A DNA stretch of 64,000 nucleotides, from positions 109,571-173,570 of the forward strand of contig NZ_JAGISH010000003.1 of NCBI RefSeq assembly GCF_017813235.1. The letters run 5' to 3'. The notes under the pieces were generated by a model. It ran no database searches. It was not told the DNA's origin and saw only the letters and a list, made by a program, of their open reading frames with translations. Source of the DNA: Sagittula salina (GTDB lineage Bacteria; Pseudomonadota; Alphaproteobacteria; Rhodobacterales; Rhodobacteraceae). How positions within the stretch are numbered: the stretch's first letter is position 1; each line of letters begins with the position of its first letter. Position numbers and translations under genes: made by a program. Of the stretch, positions 49,161 through 60,464 are shown piece by piece.

Positions 49161-50378
49161 ATGAGCAAGGTCGTTGTCGTGGGCGCCGGTCAGGCCGCCG
49201 CATCGCTGGTGGCGCGACTGCGCTCCAGGGGCTTCGAAGGCACCATCACCCTGCTGGGCGACGAACCCGTCCCGCCCTACCAGCGCCCCCCCCTGTCCAA
49301 GGCCTACCTGCTGGGCGAAATGGAGGAAGACCGCCTCTACCTCCGCCCCGCCAGCTACTACCCCGAGAACGGCATCGACCTGCATGTGAACGCCCGCGCC
49401 ATAGCCATCGACCGCCCCGAGCGCAGGGTCGTGGCGGAGGGCCAGACCTTCGACTACGACCACCTCGTGCTTTGCACCGGCTCCCTGCCGCGCCATCTGC
49501 CCGCGGCCATCGGCGGCGCGCTCGACGGCGTCTACACCGTGCGTACGCTGGCCGATGTCGACCGCATGTGCCCGGCCTGCCAGCCCGGCGCGCGCGTTCT
49601 GGTTGTGGGCGGCGGCTACATCGGGCTGGAGGCCGCTGCCGTCTGCGCCAAGCTCGGCCTGACCGTCACGCTGGTCGAGGCCGCCGACCGCATCCTGCAA
49701 CGTGTCGCCGCCCCGGAAACCTCCGCACGGTTCCGCGCCCTGCACAAATCCCACGGCGTCGACCTGCGCGAAGGCACCGGCCTCACCCGCCTGATCGGCG
49801 ACACCCGTGTGACCGGCGCCGAACTGGCCGACGGCAGCACACTGGAGGTCGATTTCGTCATCGTCGGCGTCGGCATCACCCCCGCCACCGATCTGGCCGA
49901 TGCAGCCGGTCTCGAAATCCGCAACGGCATCAGCGTCGACAGCCACGGCCGCACCTCCGACCCGGCAATCTGGGCGGCGGGCGACTGCGCCTCCTTCCCG
50001 TACGCGGGCCTCGTGAGCGATGGTCGCATCCGGCTGGAATCCGTCGGCAATGCCATCGACATGGGCGAACTGGTGGCCGACAACATCATGGGCGCCGAAC
50101 GCGGCTACAAGGCAAAGCCGTGGTTCTGGTCCGACCAGTACGACGTGAAATTGCAGATTGCCGGGCTGAACACCGGCTATGACAATATCGTCACCCGCAC
50201 GGAGGGCGAAACCCTGTCGCACTGGTACTTCAAGGGCGACACGCTGCTCGCCGTGGACGCGATGAACGACTCGCGCGCCTACATGGTCGGCAAACGCCTG
50301 ATCGAGGCGGGCAAATCTCCCGAGAAATCCGCCGTTTCCGACCCGGCGACCAACCTGAAGACCCTGCTGAAAGCGTGA
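49161..50378 (+). CDS. FAD-dependent NAD(P)H-ferredoxin reductase-like oxidoreductase
   Basis: A 405-aa flavoprotein of the rhodocoxin/putidaredoxin-reductase type. FAD-binding VVVGAGQAAASLVARLR at the N-terminus, PPYQRPPLSKAYL, NAD-binding VLVVGGGYIGLEAAAV and the FAD-site IWAAGDCASFPY are present, with a reductase C-terminal domain. It would pass electrons from NADH to a ferredoxin, perhaps for a cytochrome P450 or dioxygenase not in this window. GGGAGAGGG precedes the ATG. Its stop overlaps the rsmD start. Confidence 0.92.
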   Translation: MSKVVVVGAGQAAASLVARLRSRGFEGTITLLGDEPVPPYQRPPLSKAYLLGEMEEDRLYLRPASYYPENGIDLHVNARAIAIDRPERRVVAEGQTFDYDHLVLCTGSLPRHLPAAIGGALDGVYTVRTLADVDRMCPACQPGARVLVVGGGYIGLEAAAVCAKLGLTVTLVEAADRILQRVAAPETSARFRALHKSHGVDLREGTGLTRLIGDTRVTGAELADGSTLEVDFVIVGVGITPATDLADAAGLEIRNGISVDSHGRTSDPAIWAAGDCASFPYAGLVSDGRIRLESVGNAIDMGELVADNIMGAERGYKAKPWFWSDQYDVKLQIAGLNTGYDNIVTRTEGETLSHWYFKGDTLLAVDAMNDSRAYMVGKRLIEAGKSPEKSAVSDPATNLKTLLKA

Positions 50379-51004
50379 GGATCATCGCCGGAGACTGGCG
50401 CGGCCGCCGCCTCGCCGCGGTGGGCAAGGGCGATCCGGGCGCGCACCTGCGCCCGACAACCGACCGCGTGCGCGAATCGCTGTTTTCCATGCTCGCCGGG
50501 GGCCGCTTCGACCGGAAAATTCAGGACGGGCCAGCCTTGGACGGATCATCCCCGAACGCCCCCGCGGGCAGCGGCGACCCTTTCGACGGCGCCACCGTGC
50601 TCGACCTCTTCGCCGGCACCGGCGCCCTGGGGCTGGAGGCCCTGTCCCGCGGGGCCGACTTCTGCACCTTCGTCGAAAGCGGCCGCACCGGCGCGCGCCT
50701 CGTGCGTGAAAACCTCGACCTGCTGAACGGGCACGCCTATGCCGCGCTGCTGACCTGCGACGCCACCCGCCTGCCGGCGCGGCCCGCGACCACTCCGCCC
50801 GCCAGCCTCGTCTTTCTCGACCCACCCTACGGCAAGGGCCTGGGAGCCCGCGCCATAGCCTCCGCGAGGGCGCAGGGCTGGCTCACGCCACAGGCCCTCA
50901 TCGTCTGGGAAGAAAGCACCCCCCAGCCCGCACCCGAAGGCTTCACCCTCCTCGATGCCCGGCGTTACGGCGACACCCACGTGACCCTCCTCCGCGCCCC
51001 CTGA
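50375..51004 (+). CDS. rsmD: 16S rRNA (guanine(966)-N2)-methyltransferase
   Basis: A 209-aa SAM-dependent methyltransferase. It starts with GTG (MRIIAGDWRGRRL), carries LRPTTDRVRESLFSML, the SAM-binding VLDLFAGTGALGLEALSRGA and the catalytic DPPYGKG. A ~25-residue insertion (QDGPALDGSSPNAPAGSGDP) sits between the N-terminal motif and the SAM-binding loop. The GTG overlaps the preceding stop by four bases. Confidence 0.95.
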   Translation: MRIIAGDWRGRRLAAVGKGDPGAHLRPTTDRVRESLFSMLAGGRFDRKIQDGPALDGSSPNAPAGSGDPFDGATVLDLFAGTGALGLEALSRGADFCTFVESGRTGARLVRENLDLLNGHAYAALLTCDATRLPARPATTPPASLVFLDPPYGKGLGARAIASARAQGWLTPQALIVWEESTPQPAPEGFTLLDARRYGDTHVTLLRAP

Positions 51005-51038
51005 GCCCCAACCCCGCAGCCCCGCCCGACCCCGCTTC

Positions 51039-51088
51039 TTTGGTTCAAAAATACCGCAGGGGCAGCGCGCCCGCTCCGCTTTCGAACC
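51039..51088 (+). repeat. Intergenic repeat, copy A
   Basis: Begins TTTGGTTCAAAAATACCGC, continues with a shortened GGGGCAGCGCGCCC core and ends CTTTCGAACC. Same head, core and tail as copy B but without the inner hairpin. It starts 35 bases after rsmD and may act as a terminator-like structure. Confidence 0.65.
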
Positions 51089-51278
51089 AACGAAACATGG
51101 GTTGCGAAATCGCCCCGCACAGCTTCTGCGTCCTCAGCCTCAAAGCGGCCCCTGACAGCCAGACCGGACCACGCCGCAACCCTGCCGCGCGGCAAGACCC
51201 GCCCCGCCAAACCTCGCCTTCCGCAGGGACAAACCGGTCCACGCAAACGACAGGGACACGCGCACGCGCCGGTTTCTC

Positions 51279-51349
51279 CTTGGTTCAAATACCGCGGGGG
51301 AGTCCGCCATCGGCGGACGGGGGCAGCGCCCCCTGCTCCCTTTCGAACC
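51279..51349 (+). repeat. Intergenic repeat, copy B
   Basis: The fullest copy here: head CTTGGTTCAAATACCGCGGG, an inner perfect hairpin GTCCGCC-ATC-GGCGGAC (51302-51318), the core GGGGGCAGCGCCCCC (51319-51333) and tail CTCCCTTTCGAACC. Confidence 0.7.
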
Positions 51350-51418
51350 TCCGCGTGATAGATTGCGAGACTGACGCCTCCAGTTCGAAAAATTCGGAAG
51401 ATTCAACAACTAACGGCC

Positions 51419-51447
51419 GGGCACCGCCCCCTGCTCCCTTTCGAACC
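51419..51447 (+). repeat. Intergenic repeat, partial copy C
   Basis: Only the core and tail are present (GGGCACCGCCCC, CTGCTCCCTTTCGAACC); the tail is identical to copy B over about 17 bases. Confidence 0.6.
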
Positions 51448-51809
51448 GGGGCGGCGTCAGGATGGTGTTTCGAATGCCCGGCTTGACGCGTTGTCTCATC
51501 CGGGGGCGCTGCAGCCAACGGCAGAGCTGGACCCCTTCGTTTTCACCCTGTCGCGCTTCACGCGCTTCTCCGCCCGATCCCCCGCGGCCGGGGCAGCGCC
51601 CATACTCTCACACTGCCGCACCAGCGCGACGGGGACCACTCTCACCTTGTCGCGCAGCGCGCCACAGGAGTACGTCCCTCCCAAAGCGGGACGCCCTCAG
51701 CTGACCGAGGAACCAAAGCCCCATCCGCCGAAAAACTTGCCAAACCCTGAATGGCCAAGCCTAACCCATTGAAAGACAAGCACCACGATCCTGTCCCAGC
51801 ATGGGACAA

Positions 51810-53885
<2,076 letters not shown>

Positions 53886-53943
53886 TCACCGGCCTACGTC
53901 ACGTCAGAAACCCCGGGACCCGAACGCCAGTTCGGAGAAGGGG

Positions 53944-55530
53944 TCACGCCACGTTGCGCCCCTCGCCCCCAGCTTCGTTCTTCGCGGTCGTTTCCTTAAT
54001 GACCCAATCGACCTCGTCGCCCTCGACCTCGGCTTGCCCCGCGACCTTGAAGTTCTCCATCCTCTTTGCCAGATCCTGTGCCGCGCGCGCGATACGGTCT
54101 GACATCGCTGCGAGCTCCTCGCTCATCGCGGCGTTCGACTGGGTGTTGCCGTCGATAGCACTCATGGTGCGCGTCAATGCCTCCAGCGCGTCGCTCTGCT
54201 CTGCCGATTTGGAGCTGATTTCCTTGTTGTAGCCGGTCACCCGCCCCACTTCGCTGCGGATCTCCTCCAGCGAGGCAATGGCCCCGGAGACCAGCTCGAC
54301 CCCTTCGGCCACCCGGTCTTCGGAATCCACGATGAGATCACGGATGCCGCTGGCCGCCTCCGCCGTGCGTTGCGCAAGTTGCTGCACCTCCATGGCGACG
54401 ACGGCAAAACCTTTGCCCGAGGCGCCGGCGCGGCTCGCTTCCACCCCGGCGTTCAATGCCAGAAGGTTGGTCTGGAAGGAGATATCGTCGATCAGGTCGA
54501 TGATGCGGGCGATCTCGTTCGATGAGGTCTCGATCGAACGCATTGCCTCCATTGCACGGCCGGTGATTTCGCGCGAGCGTTCCGCCCGGTTGTTGGCCTC
54601 CTGAGCGGCCTGGCTCGCCTCTCCGGCCATCTGCGCGGTCGAGCGCACAGCCTCCGTCATGGAGTTGAAGGTGGAACTGGTTTGCGCCAGTTCGTAGGCT
54701 TGCGCCTCCCCCCGATGCGACAGGTCAGTGGTGGAGGACGTCAGTTCCGCCGCCTCGTGGTGGAAGGTCTGCGCGGCGGAATTCGTTTCCGCGATGGCGT
54801 CGCGCAGCGTTTCCACCGCGCGGTTGAAATCCCCGCGCATCGCCTCGTACTGCCCTTCGAGGCGCTGAGAAATAAAGCAGGTCAGGTCGCGGTCGGCCAG
54901 ACGTTCCAGCCGTGAGCGCAGGAGATCGACAACCTCGTTGGCCTGCCGCTCTGCGTCATGAGCCTGCGCCTCTGCGGCGGCGGCGGCCTGCGTCTGGCGG
55001 GTCTGCTCCTCTGCCGCCGTCTCCAGCTGCGCCATCATGCGGTTGCGGCTCCAGATCCGCGTCACCAGAACGCCCGCCTCGATCACCACGATGACCGCGT
55101 GGACCACCGTCCGTTCAAGGTTCAGCGTGAGATCGGTCGAAGGATAGACGAGGCCGGGCAGAAAGACGGTAAAGCCCAGGTGATGCACCGCCGTCAGTCC
55201 CGCCGCCCAGACCACCAGCGAAACCCGGGGCAACGAGGAAACCGTCGCCAGCGTGGCAAAGAACAGCATGTGCATATCGATCTGCCAGCCGTGCCCCGTG
55301 GCAGAGGCCGTCGCCAGCATCGGCAGCCCGGTCATCGCCGCCACCAGCGCGTATTCCGCCAGCGAATTGTGCATCCGTTTGGCCACGAAGCCCAGCAACA
55401 ACAGCGCCAGCGTACCTGCCACAGGGATCATCAAGGAATTCCCGGCAAACCAGGCGACGAAAGCAGGGAAGGGAGCCACCAGCAGCATTGCATTGAATGC
55501 AAGGTTGCGGTTCGACTGGTTTGCGGACAT
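53944..55530 (-). CDS. Methyl-accepting chemotaxis protein with multi-helix membrane domain
   Basis: A 528-aa chemoreceptor. The N-terminal ~180 residues contain about six hydrophobic helices and no large periplasmic ligand domain, so it likely senses membrane or internal signals. A coiled-coil follows, then the signalling domain with the hairpin tip IDDISFQTNLLALNAGVEAS RAG in the conserved form and a methylation-helix bundle. There is no obvious C-terminal CheR pentapeptide (the end is GGEGRNVA). No che genes are nearby. Confidence 0.92.
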   Translation of the reverse strand: MSANQSNRNLAFNAMLLVAPFPAFVAWFAGNSLMIPVAGTLALLLLGFVAKRMHNSLAEYALVAAMTGLPMLATASATGHGWQIDMHMLFFATLATVSSLPRVSLVVWAAGLTAVHHLGFTVFLPGLVYPSTDLTLNLERTVVHAVIVVIEAGVLVTRIWSRNRMMAQLETAAEEQTRQTQAAAAAEAQAHDAERQANEVVDLLRSRLERLADRDLTCFISQRLEGQYEAMRGDFNRAVETLRDAIAETNSAAQTFHHEAAELTSSTTDLSHRGEAQAYELAQTSSTFNSMTEAVRSTAQMAGEASQAAQEANNRAERSREITGRAMEAMRSIETSSNEIARIIDLIDDISFQTNLLALNAGVEASRAGASGKGFAVVAMEVQQLAQRTAEAASGIRDLIVDSEDRVAEGVELVSGAIASLEEIRSEVGRVTGYNKEISSKSAEQSDALEALTRTMSAIDGNTQSNAAMSEELAAMSDRIARAAQDLAKRMENFKVAGQAEVEGDEVDWVIKETTAKNEAGGEGRNVA

Positions 55531-55626
55531 GCGACGTGCTCCGTATACAGGCAGACCCGCCCCCGGATGGGAACGGGCCAGAACGGAGTTAGACCGCGAA
55601 TCTTTCTGCGGACTTAAAGATAAAAT

Positions 55627-56133
55627 TCACTCGGCCGCGTCACGGCGCTCCAACACCCAATCCGGGCGGGGAAAGTGACAAGTGTAACCATTTGGCAGCC
55701 GTTGCAGATAGTTCTGGTGCTCCGGCTCCGCCTCCCAGAAAGGACCCACGGGCTCCACCTCTGTGACCACCTTGCCGGGCCAGCGACCCGACGCCTCCAC
55801 GTCGGCGATGGTTTCCAGTGCCGTCTGGCGCTGCGCCTCGTCGACGTAGTAGATGGCTGAGCGGTAGCTCATCCCGAGGTCGTTGCCCTGCCGGTTCGCC
55901 GTGGTCGGATCGTGGATCTGGAAGAAGAATTCGAGAAGCTTCCTATAGGACGTCTTCGCCTGGTCGAACAGGATCTCGATCCCTTCCGCATGGGTGCCGT
56001 GGTTGCGGTAGGTCGCGTTCTCCACGTCTCCGCCGGTATAGCCCACGCGGGTCTCCTCCACCCCGGGCAGCTTGCGGATCAGCTCCTCCATGCCCCAAAA
56101 ACAGCCCCCCGCCAGTACAGCGCGCTCAGTCAT
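55627..56133 (-). CDS. msrA: Peptide-methionine (S)-S-oxide reductase
   Basis: A 168-aa MsrA that repairs S-oxidised methionine. The catalytic Cys11 is in GGCFWGMEE, and [20 protein letters not shown] and the [20 protein letters not shown] stretch are typical. No C-terminal resolving cysteine pair is apparent. The ATG follows directly on the msrB stop, so the two are co-translated. Confidence 0.97.
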   Translation of the reverse strand: MTERAVLAGGCFWGMEELIRKLPGVEETRVGYTGGDVENATYRNHGTHAEGIEILFDQAKTSYRKLLEFFFQIHDPTTANRQGNDLGMSYRSAIYYVDEAQRQTALETIADVEASGRWPGKVVTEVEPVGPFWEAEPEHQNYLQRLPNGYTCHFPRPDWVLERRDAAE

Positions 56134-56592
56134 TCAGATATCCTCCACCTGGGAAAGGTAGGCGCCAAAGCCTTCCGCCTCCATCTCCTCTTTCGGGATG
56201 AAGCGCAACGCCGCCGAATTGATGCAGTAGCGCAACCCGCCGCGATCCGCCGGCCCGTCCGGGAAGACGTGGCCGAGGTGGCTGTCACCGTGGCGCGACC
56301 GCACCTCCGTGCGGACCATGCCATGACTCACGTCGCGCAATTCAACGACATTCTCCGGCTCCACCGGCTTCACAAAGCTGGGCCAGCCGCAACCGGACTC
56401 GTATTTCGCCGCGCTGGCAAAGAGCGGCTCGCCGGAGACGACGTCGACATATAGCCCGACCGCCTTGTTTCCGAGGTATTCCCCTGTGCCGGGCCTCTCG
56501 GTCCCGTTCTCCTGTGTGATGCGGTATTGCTCCGGTGTCAGGGCCTCGATAACCTCAGGCCTGCGTTCGAATTTTACCGGATTTTCGGACAT
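56134..56592 (-). CDS. msrB: Peptide-methionine (R)-S-oxide reductase
   Basis: A 152-aa MsrB that repairs the R epimer. Family motifs: [26 protein letters not shown] and the catalytic [11 protein letters not shown]. The zinc-binding CxxC pairs of some MsrBs are absent. AGGAGGC before ATG 56592 fixes the start over a much longer frame. First gene of an msrBA pair. Confidence 0.97.
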   Translation of the reverse strand: MSENPVKFERRPEVIEALTPEQYRITQENGTERPGTGEYLGNKAVGLYVDVVSGEPLFASAAKYESGCGWPSFVKPVEPENVVELRDVSHGMVRTEVRSRHGDSHLGHVFPDGPADRGGLRYCINSAALRFIPKEEMEAEGFGAYLSQVEDI

Positions 56593-56994
56593 GCTTGCCT
56601 CCTGTACGCGCCGCGCGGGCGCAATTTCGGGTGTCGCACAGGATATGGGGCCTGTTGCCGATAAGCAAAGCCTTGGCGAAACATCGCACACGATGACGTG
56701 GTTCGGGTTGCGTGATGCGGTCTGGGCTGCGATGTAACAGGCGGGTGACGACCGCAATTCTCCCAAGAACACGCAAAGTCGCCTCGGGCGCGGAGATGGC
56801 AGCTCTGCGCCCGTCAAACCCTCCCTCCGAGACAACGCAACGCGCGCCGCCCGTCGGGCAACCGCCAGGCGGTTACCTGTCAACCGTCGCTGAGTGATTG
56901 TGTGTTGGCAGCACGTCCCCCACTCGGCACGCTCCGACTCCATCACGCTTTCGTATAGTATGCAAGCCTCCGATTGACCCGGCGTCGCCCGATT
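56593..56994. other. Intergenic region between queG end and msrBA
   Basis: This 402-bp spacer must hold the msrBA promoter and the queG 3' end, both on the minus strand. I see no gene; one motif, GGCGGTTAC near 56868, resembles an IS66 end but has no partner. Confidence 0.5.
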
Positions 56995-58071
56995 TCATTC
57001 CCGACGCGTGGATTGTGACAGCCGCGCCACGGCCCAGCGCGCCGCGTCCGACACCGCCTCGTCGGCGTCCTCACACAGCCCCTGCGCCACGGGAAAAAGC
57101 GCCGGCACGCCGGAGTTCCCTATGGCATAAAGCACATTGCGCACCATGCGGTCGCGACCGATGCGCTTGATCGGGCTGCCGGAAAACCGCGCGCGGAATC
57201 CCGCATCGTCCAGCACCGCCAGCTCCGCCAGAGGCGGCGCGCCGACCCTGCTCGCATACTTCACCTCTTCCGCGCGGCGAGCGAACTTGTTCCATGGGCA
57301 GACCGCGAGACAATCGTCACAGCCATAGATGCGGTTGCCAAGCCCCGACCGGAGATCCTCGTCCACCGGGCCGCGGTGTTCGATGGTCAGATAGGAAATG
57401 CAGCGCCGCGCATCCAGCTGGTAGGGCGCCGGAAAGGCGTTCGTCGGGCAGATATCCAGACATTTGCGGCAGGACCCGCAGTGGTCCACCTCCGGCGGAT
57501 CCACCTCCAGCTCCAGCGTGGTGAAGATGCAGCCAAGGAAGAACCAGGAGCCAAGCCGCCGACTGACAAGGTTGGTGTGCTTGCCCTGCCAGCCCAGTCC
57601 AGCCGCCTGACCCAGCGGCTTTTCCATCACTGGCGCGGTATCGACAAAGACCTTGATCCCGGGCGCGCCCCGGTCTGGTTCTGGCCCCACCGGTTCGGCC
57701 CCCGCAGCCTCAATCAGCCATCGCCCGAGCCGCTTGAGCTTCTTCTTCACAACGTCATGGTAATCGCGGCCCTGCGCGTAGACGCTGACCGCGCCGCGCT
57801 CCCGTTCGGACAGAACCGCCAGCGGATCGGCCTCCGGGCCGTAGTTCTCCGCCAGCATCACCACCGACCGTGCTTCAGGCCAGAGCGCCTGCGGATCGCC
57901 GCGCCACCCCATGCGCTCCGCCATCCACGCCATCTGCCCGTGACGCCCAGCCTCGACAAAGGCCGCGAGCCGCGCCGCCACCTGCGGCACATCGGAGGGG
58001 CGGCACACCCGCGCCTCCGAGAACCCCGTGACCTCCGCCTGGCGTTTCAACGCTGTGGTCAAATCCGTCAA
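56995..58071 (-). CDS. queG: Epoxyqueuosine reductase
   Basis: A 358-aa cobalamin-dependent enzyme for the last step of queuosine synthesis in tRNA. Two 4Fe-4S motifs are visible: [16 protein letters not shown] and [31 protein letters not shown] and [20 protein letters not shown] are classic. The proposed start is TTG ([17 protein letters not shown]) with a weak AGGGG ribosome site. The C-terminus carries HEAT-like helices. Confidence 0.96.
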   Translation of the reverse strand: MTDLTTALKRQAEVTGFSEARVCRPSDVPQVAARLAAFVEAGRHGQMAWMAERMGWRGDPQALWPEARSVVMLAENYGPEADPLAVLSERERGAVSVYAQGRDYHDVVKKKLKRLGRWLIEAAGAEPVGPEPDRGAPGIKVFVDTAPVMEKPLGQAAGLGWQGKHTNLVSRRLGSWFFLGCIFTTLELEVDPPEVDHCGSCRKCLDICPTNAFPAPYQLDARRCISYLTIEHRGPVDEDLRSGLGNRIYGCDDCLAVCPWNKFARRAEEVKYASRVGAPPLAELAVLDDAGFRARFSGSPIKRIGRDRMVRNVLYAIGNSGVPALFPVAQGLCEDADEAVSDAARWAVARLSQSTRRE

Positions 58072-58090
58072 ACCGCGCCCCTGCTTCTGC

Positions 58091-58148
58091 CTGGGTCAAA
58101 TATCTCCGGGGGTGAATTGGCCGCAGCCACGGAGGGGGCAGCGCCCCC
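58091..58148 (+). repeat. Intergenic repeat, copy D
   Basis: Begins CTGGGTCAAATATCTCCGGG, then GGTGAATTGG and the core GGGGGCAGCGCCCCC. It lies between the GST and queG genes. Head and core match the copies near 51.0-51.4 kb; the tail differs. Confidence 0.7.
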
Positions 58149-58200
58149 ATCGATTTTTCGCAGGAAAATCATCCGCGCGCCACCAGGCGGGCGCCCCGGC

Positions 58201-58866
58201 TCAGAAGTCGAGATCCGCATAATGCGCTGGCGGCGGGAAACCCGGCACCTGATCAGCCAGGATCGACCGGAATGCCGGGCGCGACTTGATCTTCGCGTAC
58301 CAGTCCTTGACCGTTTCGGAGCGGTTCCAGTCCACATCCGAGATATAATCCAGCGCCGACAGATGCGCGGCGGCGGCGAAATCCGCCAGTGTCATGGCGT
58401 CACCTGCCAGCCAGCGGCGGTGCTCCAGCAGCCAGGCCAGGTAATCGAGGTGATACTTGATCGCCTTCGCGCCCGCCTTCACGTTGCCGGAATCCGGGAA
58501 CCCGGCCTTCATGACCTTCTTGTTGACCCGCTCGTACAGCAGCTTTGAGGTCACCTCATGATGGAACTTGTCGTCGAACCAGCTGACCAGTCGGCGCACC
58601 TCGTAGCGCCCGTCGGCTGACCGCGGCAGCAGGGCGGGTTCGGGATACTTCTCCTCGATCCACTCGCAGATGGCCGCTGATTCTGCCATGGTCTTGCCGT
58701 CCATGCGCAGCACCGGCACCTTGGCCGCGGGGTTGCGGCGCAGGAAGTCCGGATCCTGCTCCCAGTACCGCTCCTCCACCAATTCGCATTCGATCCGCTT
58801 CTCCCCGAGGCTCAGACGCACCTTGCGGCAGAACGGAGAGAGCGGCACGTGATACAGCTTTGCCAT
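58201..58866 (-). CDS. Glutathione S-transferase family protein
   Basis: A 221-aa protein with the thioredoxin-like N-terminal domain (MAKLYHVPLSPFCRKVRLSL, NPAAKVPVLRMDGKTMAESA) and an all-helical C-terminal domain (LAGDAMTLADFAAAAHLSAL). PFCRK places a cysteine at the usual active-site position. Substrate unknown. It precedes queG on the same strand with a repeat between them. Confidence 0.93.
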   Translation of the reverse strand: MAKLYHVPLSPFCRKVRLSLGEKRIECELVEERYWEQDPDFLRRNPAAKVPVLRMDGKTMAESAAICEWIEEKYPEPALLPRSADGRYEVRRLVSWFDDKFHHEVTSKLLYERVNKKVMKAGFPDSGNVKAGAKAIKYHLDYLAWLLEHRRWLAGDAMTLADFAAAAHLSALDYISDVDWNRSETVKDWYAKIKSRPAFRSILADQVPGFPPPAHYADLDF

Positions 58867-59002
58867 GAAAATCCCGATGCGTGACGATGCCCCGTCCTAC
58901 CTCCGATCACACACCGGGTTCAAGCCACCGCACCATGCCCGCGTGTCCCGATTGCGCCCTGATAGCACTGTGAACACAAGCGGTCCCCGGCCGAAGGGGG
59001 GC

Positions 59003-59755
59003 TCAGCCGGCCTTCCCGGTCTCGAAACAGGCGGCGCGCCCGTCCGCGGCGATGGTAGCCGCGCCGTCCTGAATCGCCCTTGCACGGCGGTTCAGGGCCT
59101 TGTCCGGATGCGCGGCGTCCCGCGTCTTGGGGGAGGGCAGCACGGCAGCCAGAAGCGCCGCCTGCCGTGCGCTCAGATCGCCCGGCGCCACGCCGAAGTA
59201 GTGCCAGCTGGCCGCGTCGATGCCGAACACACCCTCGTCGAATTCCGCAACGTTGAGATAGACTTCGAGGATCCGGCGCTTCGACCACATGGCCTCCACC
59301 AGCGGGGTCAGCCCCGCCTCCAGCGCCTTCCTGACCCAGGACCGATCCTGCCAGAGGTAGACGTTTTTCACCACCTGCTGGCTGATCGTCGACCCGCCGC
59401 GTTCCGAACCATCGGCAATCGCCGCGCGGATCGCATCCATGTCGAACCCCCAGTGTTCGCAGAAATTGGCGTCCTCCGCCGCGACGACGGACCGTGCCAT
59501 GGCCGGGGCCACGGCCTCGATATCGACCCATGTCCGGGCGAGATGCCCCAGCCGCTGTTTCTCGGACCATATCGTGTGGGTGCTGGGCGGGTTCACCACC
59601 GAAAAAAGCGCCACTGCCAGAACGACGAAGCCCGCCACCCCCAAAACTCCCTTCAGGGCCAGCCGCCGCAACCGCTTGCGCGGAGACGGTCCTGCATTGC
59701 CCTTGCCTGCCTTGCGCGCGGTCTTGCGCGCCGGTTTCGCCCTAGATCCAGCCAT
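59003..59755 (-). CDS. mtgA: Monofunctional biosynthetic peptidoglycan transglycosylase
   Basis: A 250-aa family 51 glycosyltransferase polymerising lipid II. A basic cytoplasmic leader (PARKTARKAGKGN) precedes one membrane helix (about 38-56). The catalytic EDANFCEHWGFDMDAI and the GGSTISQQVVKNVYLWQDRS motif are intact. GAGAGGGGC precedes the ATG at 59755. Apparently monocistronic. Confidence 0.96.
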   Translation of the reverse strand: MAGSRAKPARKTARKAGKGNAGPSPRKRLRRLALKGVLGVAGFVVLAVALFSVVNPPSTHTIWSEKQRLGHLARTWVDIEAVAPAMARSVVAAEDANFCEHWGFDMDAIRAAIADGSERGGSTISQQVVKNVYLWQDRSWVRKALEAGLTPLVEAMWSKRRILEVYLNVAEFDEGVFGIDAASWHYFGVAPGDLSARQAALLAAVLPSPKTRDAAHPDKALNRRARAIQDGAATIAADGRAACFETGKAG

Positions 59756-60016
59756 GGCCCCTCTCTCACATGATGTGCGCCGGGACGCGAGTACAAATCG
59801 AGGCGGCACGGTCCGTCATCGAACAGAGCCGCCTCGTCACGTGAGACTGAGAGATCATTGTCAAGTTCTTCGTGGCCCTTGGTATACCGTCCGAATTGCG
59901 AACAATCTCTTTATGACCGGGCAATCGGATGCTGGGCGGATGCAATCGGAGCGGAATTGCGGTGCACGGTGCAAAGGCAGGCACAGCCGACAAGTCACGC
60001 CTGAATCGCGCCCCGT

Positions 60017-60349
60017 TCACATGGCCGGGTCAGGTGGCGGTTCGTGGACATGCTCGGGCATCGGCTGCTCCTCCGGCGGTGGCTCCACTTCACGCACATC
60101 GTATCGTCGCAGAATGCCCGCCGTCGCCTGCCCCCAAGGGCTGGCTTGCGTCCGTGCCTGATGCGCCTCGAAGGTGGCCCTGTCCTCGAACTGTTCGTGC
60201 ACCGTCCAGATGCCGCCCCCCACGGGCTGCACGTCGAACAGGATGCAGCCCGACTCTGCCCGCGTCAGGGCCACATGATCGGGCAGGTATTGCCGAACCG
60301 TGTCCGCCTCCGGGCCGTAACAGATCAATTCCCCGGTCAATTCGATCAT
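60017..60349 (-). CDS. Antibiotic biosynthesis monooxygenase (ABM) domain protein
   Basis: A 110-aa dimeric ferredoxin-like-fold protein (MIELTGELICYGPEADTVRQ, GGGIWTVHEQFEDRATFEAH). ABM proteins range from quinol monooxygenases to heme oxygenases, and function is not assignable here. The last ~20 residues are Pro/Glu/His-rich (EPPPEEQPMPEHVHEPPP). AAAGGAGG fixes the start; that ribosome site abuts the terminator of gltB. Confidence 0.85.
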   Translation of the reverse strand: MIELTGELICYGPEADTVRQYLPDHVALTRAESGCILFDVQPVGGGIWTVHEQFEDRATFEAHQARTQASPWGQATAGILRRYDVREVEPPPEEQPMPEHVHEPPPDPAM

Positions 60350-60361
60350 CTCAAATCCTCC

Positions 60362-60401
60362 AAAAGAAAAATGCGCGCCCCAAGCATCCCCGGAGCGCGC
60401 A
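60362..60401 (-). terminator. Rho-independent terminator of gltB
   Basis: On the minus strand TGCGCGCTCC pairs with GGGGCGCGCA (ten bp, G-U pairs tolerated) around a ten-base loop, then a run TTTTTCTTTT. It lies 64 bases after the gltB stop and ends at the ribosome site of the ABM gene. Confidence 0.85.
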
Positions 60402-60464
60402 ACCATTTCAAGCCTTGAGGTCCTTACCTCGCATCAGACACCGCGCGGCGCCGGAACGGTGGCC

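Larger units (their letters stand above)
51005..51809. other. Repeat-rich intergenic region, no supported gene
   Basis: These 805 bp between rsmD and the FadH-like gene hold at least three related intergenic repeats, plus spacer with lower coding signal. Open frames here (for example 51491-51772) consist of Pro/Ser/Thr-rich translations without ribosome sites. Confidence 0.65.

Noticed and set aside
51491..51772. 93-codon ORF in the repeat-rich spacer
   Set aside because: Pro/Ser/Thr-rich translation, no ribosome site, immediately after repeat copies.
56868..56876. GGCGGTTAC motif resembling an IS66 end
   Set aside because: Only nine matching bases, no second end, no duplication and no transposase sequence nearby.
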